Below are positions 16,927-26,070 of a stretch of DNA of 64,000 nt, piece by piece. Below the pieces are notes generated by a model, which did not search any database, was not told where the DNA came from, and was given only the letters and a program-made list of their open reading frames with translations. The position numbers and the translations under genes are program-made. This stretch comes from Mycobacterium paraterrae (GTDB taxonomy: Bacteria > Actinomycetota > Actinomycetes > Mycobacteriales > Mycobacteriaceae). Positions within the stretch are counted from its first letter, which is position 1; each line of letters opens with the position of its first letter. Where the stretch lies: contig NZ_CP092488.2 in the NCBI RefSeq assembly GCF_022430545.2, positions 5,456,001 to 5,520,000 on the forward strand. Reading direction: 5' to 3'.

Positions 16927-17585
16927 GAGATCACCTTCCAGAAGTCGAGTATCGCCGTGATGCTGCCGCGCAGCGAACCGCTGACCTTCGACTTACCACC
17001 GGTGCGTGGGCCGTAGTCCACATCGAACTCGGCCACTCGCCAACCGGCCGCCGCCGCCCGCACCAGCAGTTCCAGCGGATATCCCGAACGCCGATCGAGC
17101 ACACCGAGATTCAGAAGATCTTCACGTCGGGCAACACGCATCGGTGCGATGTCGTGCACCGGCAGGCCATGGCGGGTCCGCAGCCGCCAGCTCATCACCA
17201 CCGTGCCCAGTCGCGCCACCCACGGCCAGCGCAAGCCCCGGACAGGGCGTCGCCGGCCAGTCGCCAACTGAGCGCCTTCGGCGAGCGCGGCCACCAGTCG
17301 CGGGAGGTCCGCGGGATCCATCGATCCGTCGGCGTCGATGACCGCAACCACCGGGGTTGCCGCGGCGAGCACCCCCGCATGGACGGCCGCGCCATAGCCG
17401 GCTTGCGGCTCGAACACCACCGCGGCACCGTGCCGCGCCGCCACCTCCGCAGTGCCATCCGTGCTGTTGTTGTCCACCACCAGAGCGCGGTACCCAGAAG
17501 GAATGGCGCGCAGCACATCTGGTAGCGACTCTGCCTCGTTGAGGCACGGCAGGACGACGGTGACTTGATCGGTAAGCTCAGACAT
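16923..17585 (-). CDS. Family 2 glycosyltransferase
   Basis: 220 residues from ATG 17585. GT-A fold: VTVVLPCLNEAESLPDVL, VVDNNSTDGTAEVA and the metal-binding DADGSMDP. A GGKSKVSGSLRGS block near the C-terminus is typical of polyprenyl-phosphate mannosyl- or glucosyltransferases, but there is no C-terminal membrane anchor. A prenyl-phosphate-sugar synthase is therefore a reasonable guess, with the GT-C-like protein at 21446-22807 as a possible user of its product. Confidence 0.85.
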   Translation of the reverse strand: MSELTDQVTVVLPCLNEAESLPDVLRAIPSGYRALVVDNNSTDGTAEVAARHGAAVVFEPQAGYGAAVHAGVLAAATPVVAVIDADGSMDPADLPRLVAALAEGAQLATGRRRPVRGLRWPWVARLGTVVMSWRLRTRHGLPVHDIAPMRVARREDLLNLGVLDRRSGYPLELLVRAAAAGWRVAEFDVDYGPRTGGKSKVSGSLRGSITAILDFWKVIS

Positions 17586-17600
17586 TCGCTCCATCGTGGT

Positions 17601-18629
17601 CTACCTGAGCGGAGCGAAGGCGAAGTCTCGCAAACCGTCGCGAGGCGGGATCGAGGCGCGGAAATTCAGGACATCGGCGGCGCGGGCGGGGTCGGCGACG
17701 ATGTGGCGGACGTCGCCGCTGCGGTACTGCCCGGTCACCTGCGGGGACAGGTCGCCTCCACGGGCCTCGCAGAGCGCATCGGCCACCTCGAGTATCGAAA
17801 CCGGCTGCCCAGAGCAGACGTTGACCGCCGTGAAGCCCTCGCGTTCCGCCGTCGCTGCCACGTTGGCGGCGGCGACGTCGTCGACGTGGACGAAGTCGCG
17901 CATTTGCCCGCCGTCTTCGAACACCTTGGGCGCCTCCCCCTTCTCCAACGAGGAACGGAAGATTGCGGCGACCCCGGAATACGGTGTGTCGCGGGGCATT
18001 CCGGGTCCGTAGACGTTGTGGTAACGCAGCGCCACCACCGAGCCGCCGGTCGACTCCGACCACGCCAGCGCGTAATGCTCTTGCGCCGTCTTGCTCGCCG
18101 CGTACAAGCTTCGCGGCCGTAGCGGGGCGGACTCGTCGACGAGCTGCCAGCGCAGCGCCTCTCCGCCGATCGGGCAGCGGTGTTCGAAGGCGCCCGCGTC
18201 CAGATCGGCCCGAGCGCGTGGGACCGGCTCGACCGGGCCGTGCTGCGGGCAGGCGTAGGCACCCTGGCCGTAGACGACCATCGACGATGCGAGCACCAGA
18301 CGTCGGATCCCGGCCGCGAACATCTCCGCGAGCAGCACCGTCGTTCCCAAGTCGTTGTGGCCGCCGTAGGCCGGCGCGTCGGCCGCGTTCACGCCGGCGC
18401 CGACCATAGCGGCCTGATGACAAACCAGGTCGACACCGGCCAGCAGCGGCCTCATCGCCTCGGCATCCCGCACATCGACCTGGTGGCAGCCCTTCGGCAG
18501 AGGCGAGTCGGGCCCGTGCGCCGCCGGCAGCAAGACATCGACACCGACGACCTCGTGACCGGCGGCGCGAAGTGCCGTTCCCACCCTCGATCCGATGAAT
18601 CCGGCCGCGCCGGTCAACAGCACTCGCAC
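17601..18629 (-). CDS. NAD-dependent sugar epimerase/dehydratase
   Basis: 342 residues, GTG start. Extended short-chain dehydrogenase: N-terminal LLTGAAGFIGSRV dinucleotide motif, catalytic YAASK, and VVALRYHNVYGPGMP as in UDP-glucose 4-epimerase relatives. Probably prepares a nucleotide sugar for the adjacent transferases. First gene of the leftward trio, 15 bp from the GT2 gene and divergent from the methyltransferase. Confidence 0.85.
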   Translation of the reverse strand: MRVLLTGAAGFIGSRVGTALRAAGHEVVGVDVLLPAAHGPDSPLPKGCHQVDVRDAEAMRPLLAGVDLVCHQAAMVGAGVNAADAPAYGGHNDLGTTVLLAEMFAAGIRRLVLASSMVVYGQGAYACPQHGPVEPVPRARADLDAGAFEHRCPIGGEALRWQLVDESAPLRPRSLYAASKTAQEHYALAWSESTGGSVVALRYHNVYGPGMPRDTPYSGVAAIFRSSLEKGEAPKVFEDGGQMRDFVHVDDVAAANVAATAEREGFTAVNVCSGQPVSILEVADALCEARGGDLSPQVTGQYRSGDVRHIVADPARAADVLNFRASIPPRDGLRDFAFAPLR

Positions 18630-18853
18630 GCTCAGCGCACTTCCTTTCCCATCGCGGACTCAGCAGCGGGTAGCGCTGACCGCGAGCCGCAGAACCCTGC
18701 CACCACTGTGCCCGACCGCGCAGAGCGACCGGCACCTTACCCGCTAGCGGCCGTCGACCACACGACGAAAATCCGCCGTGAGCCAACCTCGGGCCGGTCG
18801 GCACCGAATCGCTATTAAACGCGGGGGTAACAAAAATGAGGTTGGGTGGATGA

Positions 18854-19579
18854 ATGGACCGGACGTCCGAAACTTGTTCGAAGACAGCTGGCGCCCCACC
18901 CCTCACCGCACACTCAGCGGATGTGATCTATCAATCGGCCTCGACAGGCAGTTCGTGCTGGTCGCGTAACCACCTCGGCCATCGGCGTGAGTTGCCGATG
19001 TCACGATGGATGGGCGGGCCCGCTGCCACACCGGAAGACCGGGTCGCCGACGAACACGTCCTGCGGTATTGCTCGTCGCGTCCCACCTTGGATCTTGGCT
19101 GCGGGCCCGGCCGATTCACCGGTCGACTGCAGCAGCGCGGCCTTCCCGCCTTGGGTGTGGACAGTTCAGCCACCGCGGTGGAGATGACCCGTCGACGCGG
19201 CGGGACGGCCCTTCATCGAGACGTGTTCGCTCCCCTGCCCGCCGAGGGTAGCTGGGCGCAAATCCTGTTGACCGACGGCAACATCGGCATCGGCGGTGAT
19301 CCGGTCGAGACGTTACGCAGGGCCTCACGCCTGCTCGACAGCGGCGGCGTTGTCATCGTCGAAATCGAGTCGCATACAACCACTTCCTGTCGCGAATGGG
19401 TGCGCTGGGAGACCGAGCAGTACCGCGGGCACTGGTTCCCATGGTCCCGCGTCGGAGCAGGTGCGCTCGGCGGCGTCGCCGACGCGGCGGGGCTGAACGT
19501 CGTGGAAGTCATCGATATCCACGCGCGGGTCATCGCCGTGCTGAACCTTTCGGCCACCGGCAACGTCGTACCTCGGTGA
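18854..19579 (+). CDS. Class I SAM-dependent methyltransferase
   Basis: Up to 241 residues. SAM-binding motif I is TLDLGCGPGRFT, followed by GVDSSATAVEMTRRR; later blocks LLTDGNIGIGGDP and LDSGGVVIVEIE are typical of actinobacterial methyltransferases in sugar/Moco clusters. The start is uncertain: ATG 18854 gives a Ser/Thr-rich first 45 residues, while a shorter start at the internal Met of ELPMSRWMGG would remove them. Its stop shares one base with the next ATG. Acceptor unknown. Confidence 0.78.
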   Translation: MDRTSETCSKTAGAPPLTAHSADVIYQSASTGSSCWSRNHLGHRRELPMSRWMGGPAATPEDRVADEHVLRYCSSRPTLDLGCGPGRFTGRLQQRGLPALGVDSSATAVEMTRRRGGTALHRDVFAPLPAEGSWAQILLTDGNIGIGGDPVETLRRASRLLDSGGVVIVEIESHTTTSCREWVRWETEQYRGHWFPWSRVGAGALGGVADAAGLNVVEVIDIHARVIAVLNLSATGNVVPR

Positions 19580-20871
19580 TGAGTCGGTACGGCTTCCCCG
19601 CGGCCATGTGGCGCTCGTTGGAACGCCACCGGCCACCTGGCGTCGGCCTCCTACAGCGGTGGCGAAGCCCGTTGCGCGGGCCGTGGCTGACATCAGTCTT
19701 CGGTGCGGCGCTCCTGATCGGACTTCCGGTGGTGATCCTGACCGGGCTGCTGTCCTATATCGCCTACGGACCGCAGTTCGGACAGGCCATCCCCCGAGAT
19801 GTCGGATGGTTGAAGCTGCCGACGTTCGACTGGCCGACCCATCCGTCGTGGCTTTACCGCCTGACCCAAGGCGTGCACGTCGGGCTGGGTTTAGTCATCA
19901 TTCCGGTCGTGCTGGCCAAGCTCTGGTCGGTCATGCCCCGGTTCTTCGCGTGGCCGCCGCTACGGTCGATCGCGCAATTGTTCGAGCGCCTGTCGTTGGT
20001 GATGTTGGTGGGCGGAATCGTGTTCGAGCTCGCCACCGGTGTGTTGAACATTCAGTACGACTACATTTTCGGCTTCAGCTTCTACACCGCACACTATTTC
20101 GGCGCCTGGGTCTTCATCGCCGGCTTTACCCTGCATTTACTGATCAAGCTGCCGACAATGCTGCGCGGCGTGCGATCTCAGTCGCTGCGCAGCGTCCTAC
20201 GCACGTCGCGTGCCGACACCCGTCCAGAACCAGCCGACCCGGACGGACTCGTCGCCGCGAACCCGGCGCCGCCCACCGTGAGTCGCCGCGGCGCGCTGGC
20301 GCTGGTCGGCGGCGGTGCGGTTTTCGTCGCGGTGATCACCGCCGGCCAGACGCTCGGCGGCATCACGCGCCGGGCCGCGATCCTGCTTCCGCGCGGCCGC
20401 AGCCGCGACAGTGATTTCGAGGTGAACCGGACTGCCTGGGCGGCCGGCATCACCGCCGCTGATGCCGGTCCGAACTGGCGACTGGTGCTGCGCGGGCCGT
20501 CGCAGGAACTGCGAATCGATCGGGCCGCGCTGGAGGCGATGCCGCAGCACACCGCCGAGTTGCCGATCGCCTGCGTCGAAGGATGGTCGACGACGCAGAC
20601 GTGGAGCGGCGTACGCCTCCGCGACTTGGCCGCGCTGGCCGGTGCGCCCGGCAGCCACGCCACTGTGCGCTCGCTCGAACGCTTCGGGGCGTTCAATCGC
20701 GCGGTGCTGCAGGCCAACCAAGTGAGTGATCCCGATTCGTTGCTGGCCCTGCGCGTCAACGGTGCGGCACTGTCGATGGACCACGGTTATCCCGCCCGCG
20801 TGATCGTGCCCGCTTTACCGGGCGTGCACAACACCAAATGGGTGCGGCTCATCGAATTCGGAAAGCCCTGA
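19579..20871 (+). CDS. Molybdopterin oxidoreductase fused to membrane cytochrome b-like domain
   Basis: 430 residues. About four membrane helices in residues 35-190 carry His100, His172 and His186, suited to bind b-type heme. A further hydrophobic helix preceded by SRRGAL (235-240), Tat-like, leads to a sulfite-oxidase/YedY-type molybdopterin domain. The Mo-ligating Cys is C332 in PIACVEGWS, and the domain ends with the GYPARVIVP and HNTKWVRLIEF blocks. It joins a periplasmic Moco site to its own quinone-side electron path, like YedYZ in one chain. Substrate unknown; overlaps the methyltransferase stop (TGATG). Confidence 0.83.
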   Translation: MSRYGFPAAMWRSLERHRPPGVGLLQRWRSPLRGPWLTSVFGAALLIGLPVVILTGLLSYIAYGPQFGQAIPRDVGWLKLPTFDWPTHPSWLYRLTQGVHVGLGLVIIPVVLAKLWSVMPRFFAWPPLRSIAQLFERLSLVMLVGGIVFELATGVLNIQYDYIFGFSFYTAHYFGAWVFIAGFTLHLLIKLPTMLRGVRSQSLRSVLRTSRADTRPEPADPDGLVAANPAPPTVSRRGALALVGGGAVFVAVITAGQTLGGITRRAAILLPRGRSRDSDFEVNRTAWAAGITAADAGPNWRLVLRGPSQELRIDRAALEAMPQHTAELPIACVEGWSTTQTWSGVRLRDLAALAGAPGSHATVRSLERFGAFNRAVLQANQVSDPDSLLALRVNGAALSMDHGYPARVIVPALPGVHNTKWVRLIEFGKP

Positions 20872-20872
20872 C

Positions 20873-21412
20873 ATGCGGACGATGATCGCCCGGTTCAGTG
20901 CCGCCTACGGCGACAATCCTTTGCACCTGTTGGGAACGATCGCCGCGGGCGCTCTCGCCGGCTACGTCGTCGTACTTCTCGGCCCGCACCATCTGTGGAA
21001 TACCAAGGTGTGGTGGCAGTCCATCGCGGTGTGGTTTGCCGGGGCGATCATCGGCCACGACTTGATCCTGTTCCCGCTGTACGCGTTGGCCGACCTGTCG
21101 CTCAGACGTGCCGTCAGCGCTGTCGGCAGACACCGAAGGCGCTTGGACACTCGGTCACCGACCGTAGCTCCCCTCAATTACGTGCGCGTACCGACCTTGG
21201 CGACGGGATTGTGCCTGCTGCTGTTCTTCCCCGGCATCATCCAGCAGGGACACCTCAGCTACGTCGCGGCGACCGGCCAAGACCAGCAGCCATTCCTCGG
21301 CCGCTGGCTGCTGCTCACCGCCGCCGCATACGGCGCCGCAGCGCTGGCGTACGCCACCCGACTTGCACTGGTCACTTGGCGTGCCGGTAGCGACACGCAG
21401 CGGCCGAGGTGA
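20873..21412 (+). CDS. Small polytopic membrane protein
   Basis: 179 residues with about four hydrophobic segments (near residues 20-40, 45-70, 105-125 and 135-160) and a basic loop rich in Arg between the second and third. I recognise no family. It starts one base after the Moco oxidoreductase stop, so it is almost certainly co-translated with it and could be an accessory of that electron-transfer or glycosylation system. Confidence 0.75.
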   Translation: MRTMIARFSAAYGDNPLHLLGTIAAGALAGYVVVLLGPHHLWNTKVWWQSIAVWFAGAIIGHDLILFPLYALADLSLRRAVSAVGRHRRRLDTRSPTVAPLNYVRVPTLATGLCLLLFFPGIIQQGHLSYVAATGQDQQPFLGRWLLLTAAAYGAAALAYATRLALVTWRAGSDTQRPR

Positions 21413-21445
21413 CGTTCGTCCACGGTGGTCGGAGATCATGACCAG

Positions 21446-22807
21446 ATGGCCGTGAAAGTCGAACGCCGCGAAGCCATCGCGGTGACAGTGGGTATCGCGC
21501 TGATCGCGGCCGCATTCACCGTGCCTCACCTCCACCTCGGCGTCGTCGCACCGTTGATCAACAGTTCAAAGAAACAGCTGCACGATTTCGCCGATTGCGC
21601 ACCGCTTTTCGGTTGGTGGAAGCTGCACGTCGGCTGGGGGACGATACCCGCCGTGGCGATCGGCGCCGCGACCGTCCGCTGGGGCCCAGCCGTGGCGCAG
21701 CGATTGGCTTGGCGGGCACTCACATTGGTCACCTGGGCAACCTCCTGCGCCTGGGCGTTCGCGCTGGCCATGGTCGACGGATGGCAGCTCGGGTTTGCCG
21801 GACGTCTGACCACGCGGCACGAATACCTGCGCCAGGTACCGACCATCACCGACATCCCGTCGATGCTGCGGACGTTCTCCAGCCGCATCCTGGATTTTCA
21901 GCCACACTCCTGGATCACCCATGTGTCCGGCCACCCGCCTGGCGCTCTGCTGACGTTCGTGTGGCTGGACCGGATCGGCTTGAGCGGCGGCGCGTGGGCG
22001 GGGGCGCTCTGCTTGCTGGTCGGGTCGAGCGCGGCGACCGCCGTGATCGTCGCGCTGCGCGCGGTATCCGACGAGGCGACCGCGCGGATGGCCGCGCCGT
22101 TCACCGCCGCGGCGCCGACCGCCATCTGGATCGCCGTCTCGGCGGACGGCTACTTCGCCGGCGTTGCCGCCTGGGGTATCGCGCTGCTGGCGCTGGCGGC
22201 AAGCCGCACCGTGCGGTGGCCGGCCGTCGCTGCGGTGTCGGCAGGCCTGGTTCTCGGCTGGGCGATATTCCTGAACTACGGGCTGCTGCTGATGGGATTG
22301 CTTGCGCTGGCGGTGCTCCTGGCGGTCGGCGACCGCAAGGCGTCGGTGGCCGCTCTGGCAGCGGCGGTTCCGTCGGCATTGGCGGTGGTGGCGGCATTCG
22401 CAGCGACGGGCTTTTGGTGGTTCGACGGCTATACCCTTGTCCAGCAACGGTATTGGCAGGGAATTGCGCTGAACCGGCCGTTTCAGTACTGGAGCTGGGC
22501 GAACCTGGCATCCGTTGCATGCGCGATTGGTCTCGGCAGCGTCGCGGGTCTGGGCAGGGTCTTGGACATCGCGGCCATCCGGCGACGCTCCGGTCTGCAT
22601 CTTCTGGTCCTGGCTGCCCTCACCGCTATCGTGTGTGCCGATCTGAGCATGCTCAGCAAAGCCGAAACCGAGCGCATCTGGTTACCGTTCACGGTGTGGT
22701 TGACTGCCGCCCCGGCGCTACTGCCGCGCCGATCCCAAAGCTGGTGGCTGGCCGCCAACGTGGTCGGCGCCATCATCGTCAACCATGTGATGCTGACGAA
22801 CTGGTAG
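21446..22807 (+). CDS. Polytopic membrane protein, GT-C-like
   Basis: 453 residues from ATG 21446; a GTG at 21425 would add seven. Around ten membrane helices and a periplasmic loop after the first helices give the layout of GT-C lipid-sugar-dependent transferases, but no clear DxD-type acidic pair was found, so the enzymatic call is tentative. The block SWITHVSGHPPGALLTFVWLD is a conspicuous conserved-looking loop. Last gene of the rightward quartet; it converges on nadE with 9 bp between. Confidence 0.72.
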   Translation: MAVKVERREAIAVTVGIALIAAAFTVPHLHLGVVAPLINSSKKQLHDFADCAPLFGWWKLHVGWGTIPAVAIGAATVRWGPAVAQRLAWRALTLVTWATSCAWAFALAMVDGWQLGFAGRLTTRHEYLRQVPTITDIPSMLRTFSSRILDFQPHSWITHVSGHPPGALLTFVWLDRIGLSGGAWAGALCLLVGSSAATAVIVALRAVSDEATARMAAPFTAAAPTAIWIAVSADGYFAGVAAWGIALLALAASRTVRWPAVAAVSAGLVLGWAIFLNYGLLLMGLLALAVLLAVGDRKASVAALAAAVPSALAVVAAFAATGFWWFDGYTLVQQRYWQGIALNRPFQYWSWANLASVACAIGLGSVAGLGRVLDIAAIRRRSGLHLLVLAALTAIVCADLSMLSKAETERIWLPFTVWLTAAPALLPRRSQSWWLAANVVGAIIVNHVMLTNW

Positions 22808-22816
22808 CCGAGAGCC

Positions 22817-24859
22817 CTAGTCCTCGGGAATGTCTCGTTCGATCGCGTCCAGCCAAGCCTGGGCCGACATATCCGACGGGGCGCGCCAGTCGCCGCGCGG
22901 CGACAGCGCACCACCGTGAGACACCTTGGGGCCGTTGGGCAAGGCGGAGCGCTTGAACTGGCTGAACGAATAGAACCGCTGCACGAAGACCTGCAGCCAG
23001 TGTCGAATCTCTTTCAGCGAGTAGGACGGCCGCTTGTTCTCCGGGAACCCGGGCGGCCAGTTCCCGCTGTCGGGATCGCTCCACGCGTGCCACGCCAGAA
23101 ATGCGACCTTCGCCGGGCGGAACCCGTAGCGTAGGACTTGGTAGAGCGAAAAATCTTGCAGCGCAAAGGGCCCGATCTTCGCTTCGCTGCTCTGCAGTTC
23201 TTCTTCCTCACCGCTCGGCACCAGTTCGGGAGTTATCTCGGTGTCGAGCACCGACTGCAGAACTTCCCCCACCTCCGCCGGGAACTGGCCGGAAGAAATC
23301 ACCCAGCGGATCAGGTGCTGAACCAGCGTCTTCGGCACACCCGCATTGACGTTGTAATGCGACATCTGGTCGCCCACACCGTAAGTCGACCAACCCAATC
23401 CCAGTTCAGACAGATCACCGGTGCCCAGCACGATGCCACCGCGTTGGTTTGCCAGCCGGAACAGGTAATCGGTGCGCAGACCGGCCTGGACGTTTTCGAA
23501 CGTCACGTCATACACCTTTTCGCCGCGCGAGAACGGATGATCCATCTCCTTGAGCATCAGCGACGCGGTTTCGCTGATGTCGATCTCGGCGAAAGTCACT
23601 CCGAGCGCGCGGCACAACTCGACCGCGTTGCGCTTGGTGTGCTCACCGGTGGCGAAGCCAGGCAAGGTGAAAGCGAGAATGTCGCTGCGCGGCCGTTCTT
23701 CTCGGTCCATCGCGCGGGCAGCAACGATCAATGCATGCGTCGAGTCGAGTCCGCCGGAGATCCCGATGACGACTTTGGGGAAGTCCAGCGCCCGCAGGCG
23801 CTGCTCGAGCCCGGCGACCTGAATGCTGTAACCCTCGTAGCAGTCCTGCTCGAGCCGCTGGGGGTCGGCGGGCACGAACGGGAATCGTTCGATCTCACGA
23901 CGCAATCCGATGTCGCCGGTCGGCGGGTCGAGTCGGAAGCTGATGTGGCGGAACGAGTCTGCGATGTGACGATGATGCCGGCGGTTGTCGTCGAAGGTGC
24001 CCATCCGCAGCCGCTCCGAGCGAATCAACTCGAGGTCGACGTCGGCGATACTGCGACGCTCGCCCTTGGGAAAGCGTTCCGACTCGGCGAGCAGTTCACC
24101 GTTCTCCCACACCATGGTCTGGCCGTCCCAGGCCAGGTCGGTGGTCGACTCCCCTTCTCCGGCAGCGGCGTACACGTAGGCGGCCAGGCATCGCTGCGAT
24201 GCCGAGCGCGCCAACAGCGAGCGGTCGTCGGCGCGACCGATCGTGATCGGGCTGCCCGACAAGTTGGCCAACACCGTCGCACCCGCCAGGGCCGCTTCGG
24301 CGCTCGGCGGAATCGGGACGAACATGTCCTCGCAGATCTCGACGTGCAGCACGAATCCCCTGATGTCCGAAGCGGCGAACAGCAGATCCGACCCGAACGG
24401 CGCGTCCAGGCCCGCGACGCGGATGGTGCCGCGTTCGTCGTCGCCGGGTGCGACCTGACGGCGCTCGTAGAACTCGCGGTAGGTGGGCAGATACGACTTG
24501 GGTGCCACCCCGAGCACCGCGCCGCGATGGATGACCACCGCGGTGTTGTAGATGCGGTGCCGATGACGCAACGGGGCTCCGACGACGAGCACCGGCAACA
24601 GGTCGGTGCTCGCCGCGAGGACTTCGCCCAGCGCGTCCTCGACGGCATCCAGCAACACGTCTTGCAGCAGGATGTCTTCAATGGAGTAGCCGGACAATGT
24701 GAGCTCGGGGAACACCGCGAGCGCCACACCGTCGTCGTGGCATTGCCGGGCCAGCCGCAGCACCGACGCCGCGTTGGCCGCGGGATCGCCGATCGTGGTG
24801 GGGTGGGTGCACGCGGCGACCCGGACAAAGCCCTGGCTGTAAGCGTTGTAGAAGTCCAT
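22817..24859 (-). CDS. nadE: Glutamine-dependent NAD synthetase
   Basis: 680 residues. Final step of NAD synthesis: deamido-NAD, ATP and glutamine-derived ammonia give NAD. N-terminal nitrilase-type glutaminase with the triad Glu (VFPELTLSGY), Lys (APKSYLPTYREF) and Cys (EICEDMF). The C-terminal synthetase has the PP-loop SGGLDST and the FSRGEKVYDVTFENVQAG block. Length matches M. tuberculosis NadE (Rv2438c, 679). In H37Rv it adjoins proB; here about 6 kb of accessory genes lies between. Confidence 0.97.
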   Translation of the reverse strand: MDFYNAYSQGFVRVAACTHPTTIGDPAANAASVLRLARQCHDDGVALAVFPELTLSGYSIEDILLQDVLLDAVEDALGEVLAASTDLLPVLVVGAPLRHRHRIYNTAVVIHRGAVLGVAPKSYLPTYREFYERRQVAPGDDERGTIRVAGLDAPFGSDLLFAASDIRGFVLHVEICEDMFVPIPPSAEAALAGATVLANLSGSPITIGRADDRSLLARSASQRCLAAYVYAAAGEGESTTDLAWDGQTMVWENGELLAESERFPKGERRSIADVDLELIRSERLRMGTFDDNRRHHRHIADSFRHISFRLDPPTGDIGLRREIERFPFVPADPQRLEQDCYEGYSIQVAGLEQRLRALDFPKVVIGISGGLDSTHALIVAARAMDREERPRSDILAFTLPGFATGEHTKRNAVELCRALGVTFAEIDISETASLMLKEMDHPFSRGEKVYDVTFENVQAGLRTDYLFRLANQRGGIVLGTGDLSELGLGWSTYGVGDQMSHYNVNAGVPKTLVQHLIRWVISSGQFPAEVGEVLQSVLDTEITPELVPSGEEEELQSSEAKIGPFALQDFSLYQVLRYGFRPAKVAFLAWHAWSDPDSGNWPPGFPENKRPSYSLKEIRHWLQVFVQRFYSFSQFKRSALPNGPKVSHGGALSPRGDWRAPSDMSAQAWLDAIERDIPED

Positions 24860-24920
24860 CGTTCCCTTATTGTCGCCTCGCTCGTCCCATCTGGCGAATA
24901 TCGGGTGTCCCGTACGGGCG

Positions 24921-26021
24921 CTACCCGCCGGGTGCGGGCCTCGGTATGCGGTAGCGCCGATCCCTCATCCGGAACACGGCGTTGCCGCCGCGCCGCCAGC
25001 CCGCGTGGTTGAGTTGCGCCGCCGCCGGCACACCTGTCTGACCGTTGGGCACCGGCTCGTGTACCCATGGCGGGAGTGCCCGAAAACCCGGCTGCCCACC
25101 GGTTGCGGTCGCGACACTCGGCGGCGCTTCCCCCACCCAACTCGGCGGGGTCGACAGTCCGCCGACCGAGCCCGCATGACCCATATGAGCAAGCACTGGA
25201 CGAGTCCCGGCGGCCGGTGGCGTCGCGCGCGCCGCCGCGACACCTCCCAACGGCGCGGCGAGTTCGGGCAGGGTCTGGCCTTGGACCTCCAACTGGGTCA
25301 ACCCGTTGACGAAGATTCCGGCGGTGAACACCGCGAAGGGGATTTGATACGCCGGTACCAGCGGCCCGGTCAGCGTGTTGAACGTTTCGAAGGCGGAGAT
25401 GATCGGCGATACGGCGGGGTCGGCCGCGGCGGCCGGGGCAGCAGCCTGGCTTGCCAGTTGCTGCGCCATCGCCTGGGTCTGCAAGCCGGCCGGATTCACG
25501 ATCTGCGGCGGCTGCGCAAAATTGCCCAACTCGGCCGCCGACGAAGCTGAAACCGCGTACGCGTACATCGCCGCGGCGTCTTGAGCCCACATCTCGGCGT
25601 ACGCGGCTTCGGCGGCGGCAATTGCCGCGGTGTTCTGCCCGAAGAAGTTCGTCGCCACCAGTGTCGCGAGCAGGACACGGTTGGCGGCGACCACCATCGG
25701 CGGCACGGTCGCCGCGAAGGCCGCCTCGTAAGCCGCGACCGCCAGCCGAGCCTGGTCCGCGGCCCGCTCGGCCTGCCGGGCGGTAGCGGACACCCACGCC
25801 GCATAGGGCGCGCTCGCGGCCGCCATGGCCGTCGCGGACGGGCCAATCCAGTGTCGGTCGTGCAGCTCCGAGACCGTCGAAGAATATGCGTCAGAAAAGC
25901 TTTCGAGCTCGGCGGCAAGGCCGTCCCACGCCGCTGCCGCGGCCAACATCGGACCCGCGCCCGGACCGGTGTACATCCTGGCCGAGTTGATCTCGGGCGG
26001 CAACGCCCCGAAATCCAACAT
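24921..26021 (-). CDS. PPE family protein (SVP-type, variant motif)
   Basis: 366 residues. The N-terminal PPE domain starts MLDFGALPPE, has the WxG turn (HWIGPSA) and the YAEMWAQDAAAMYAYA block that docks to PE and EspG partners. The C-terminal part has GGLSTPPSW where SVP-group proteins have GxxSVPxxW, so the Val is Thr/Pro-shifted. No PE gene is adjacent. Secretion by an ESX system is expected for the family. It follows the next PPE gene by 49 bp on the same strand, and the pair is probably one transcript. Confidence 0.93.
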   Translation of the reverse strand: MLDFGALPPEINSARMYTGPGAGPMLAAAAAWDGLAAELESFSDAYSSTVSELHDRHWIGPSATAMAAASAPYAAWVSATARQAERAADQARLAVAAYEAAFAATVPPMVVAANRVLLATLVATNFFGQNTAAIAAAEAAYAEMWAQDAAAMYAYAVSASSAAELGNFAQPPQIVNPAGLQTQAMAQQLASQAAAPAAAADPAVSPIISAFETFNTLTGPLVPAYQIPFAVFTAGIFVNGLTQLEVQGQTLPELAAPLGGVAAARATPPAAGTRPVLAHMGHAGSVGGLSTPPSWVGEAPPSVATATGGQPGFRALPPWVHEPVPNGQTGVPAAAQLNHAGWRRGGNAVFRMRDRRYRIPRPAPGG

Positions 26022-26070
26022 CGGCTCCCTCCCCGCCTGTCGTCTTCGAATGAGCTGCAGCGGGTTACGC

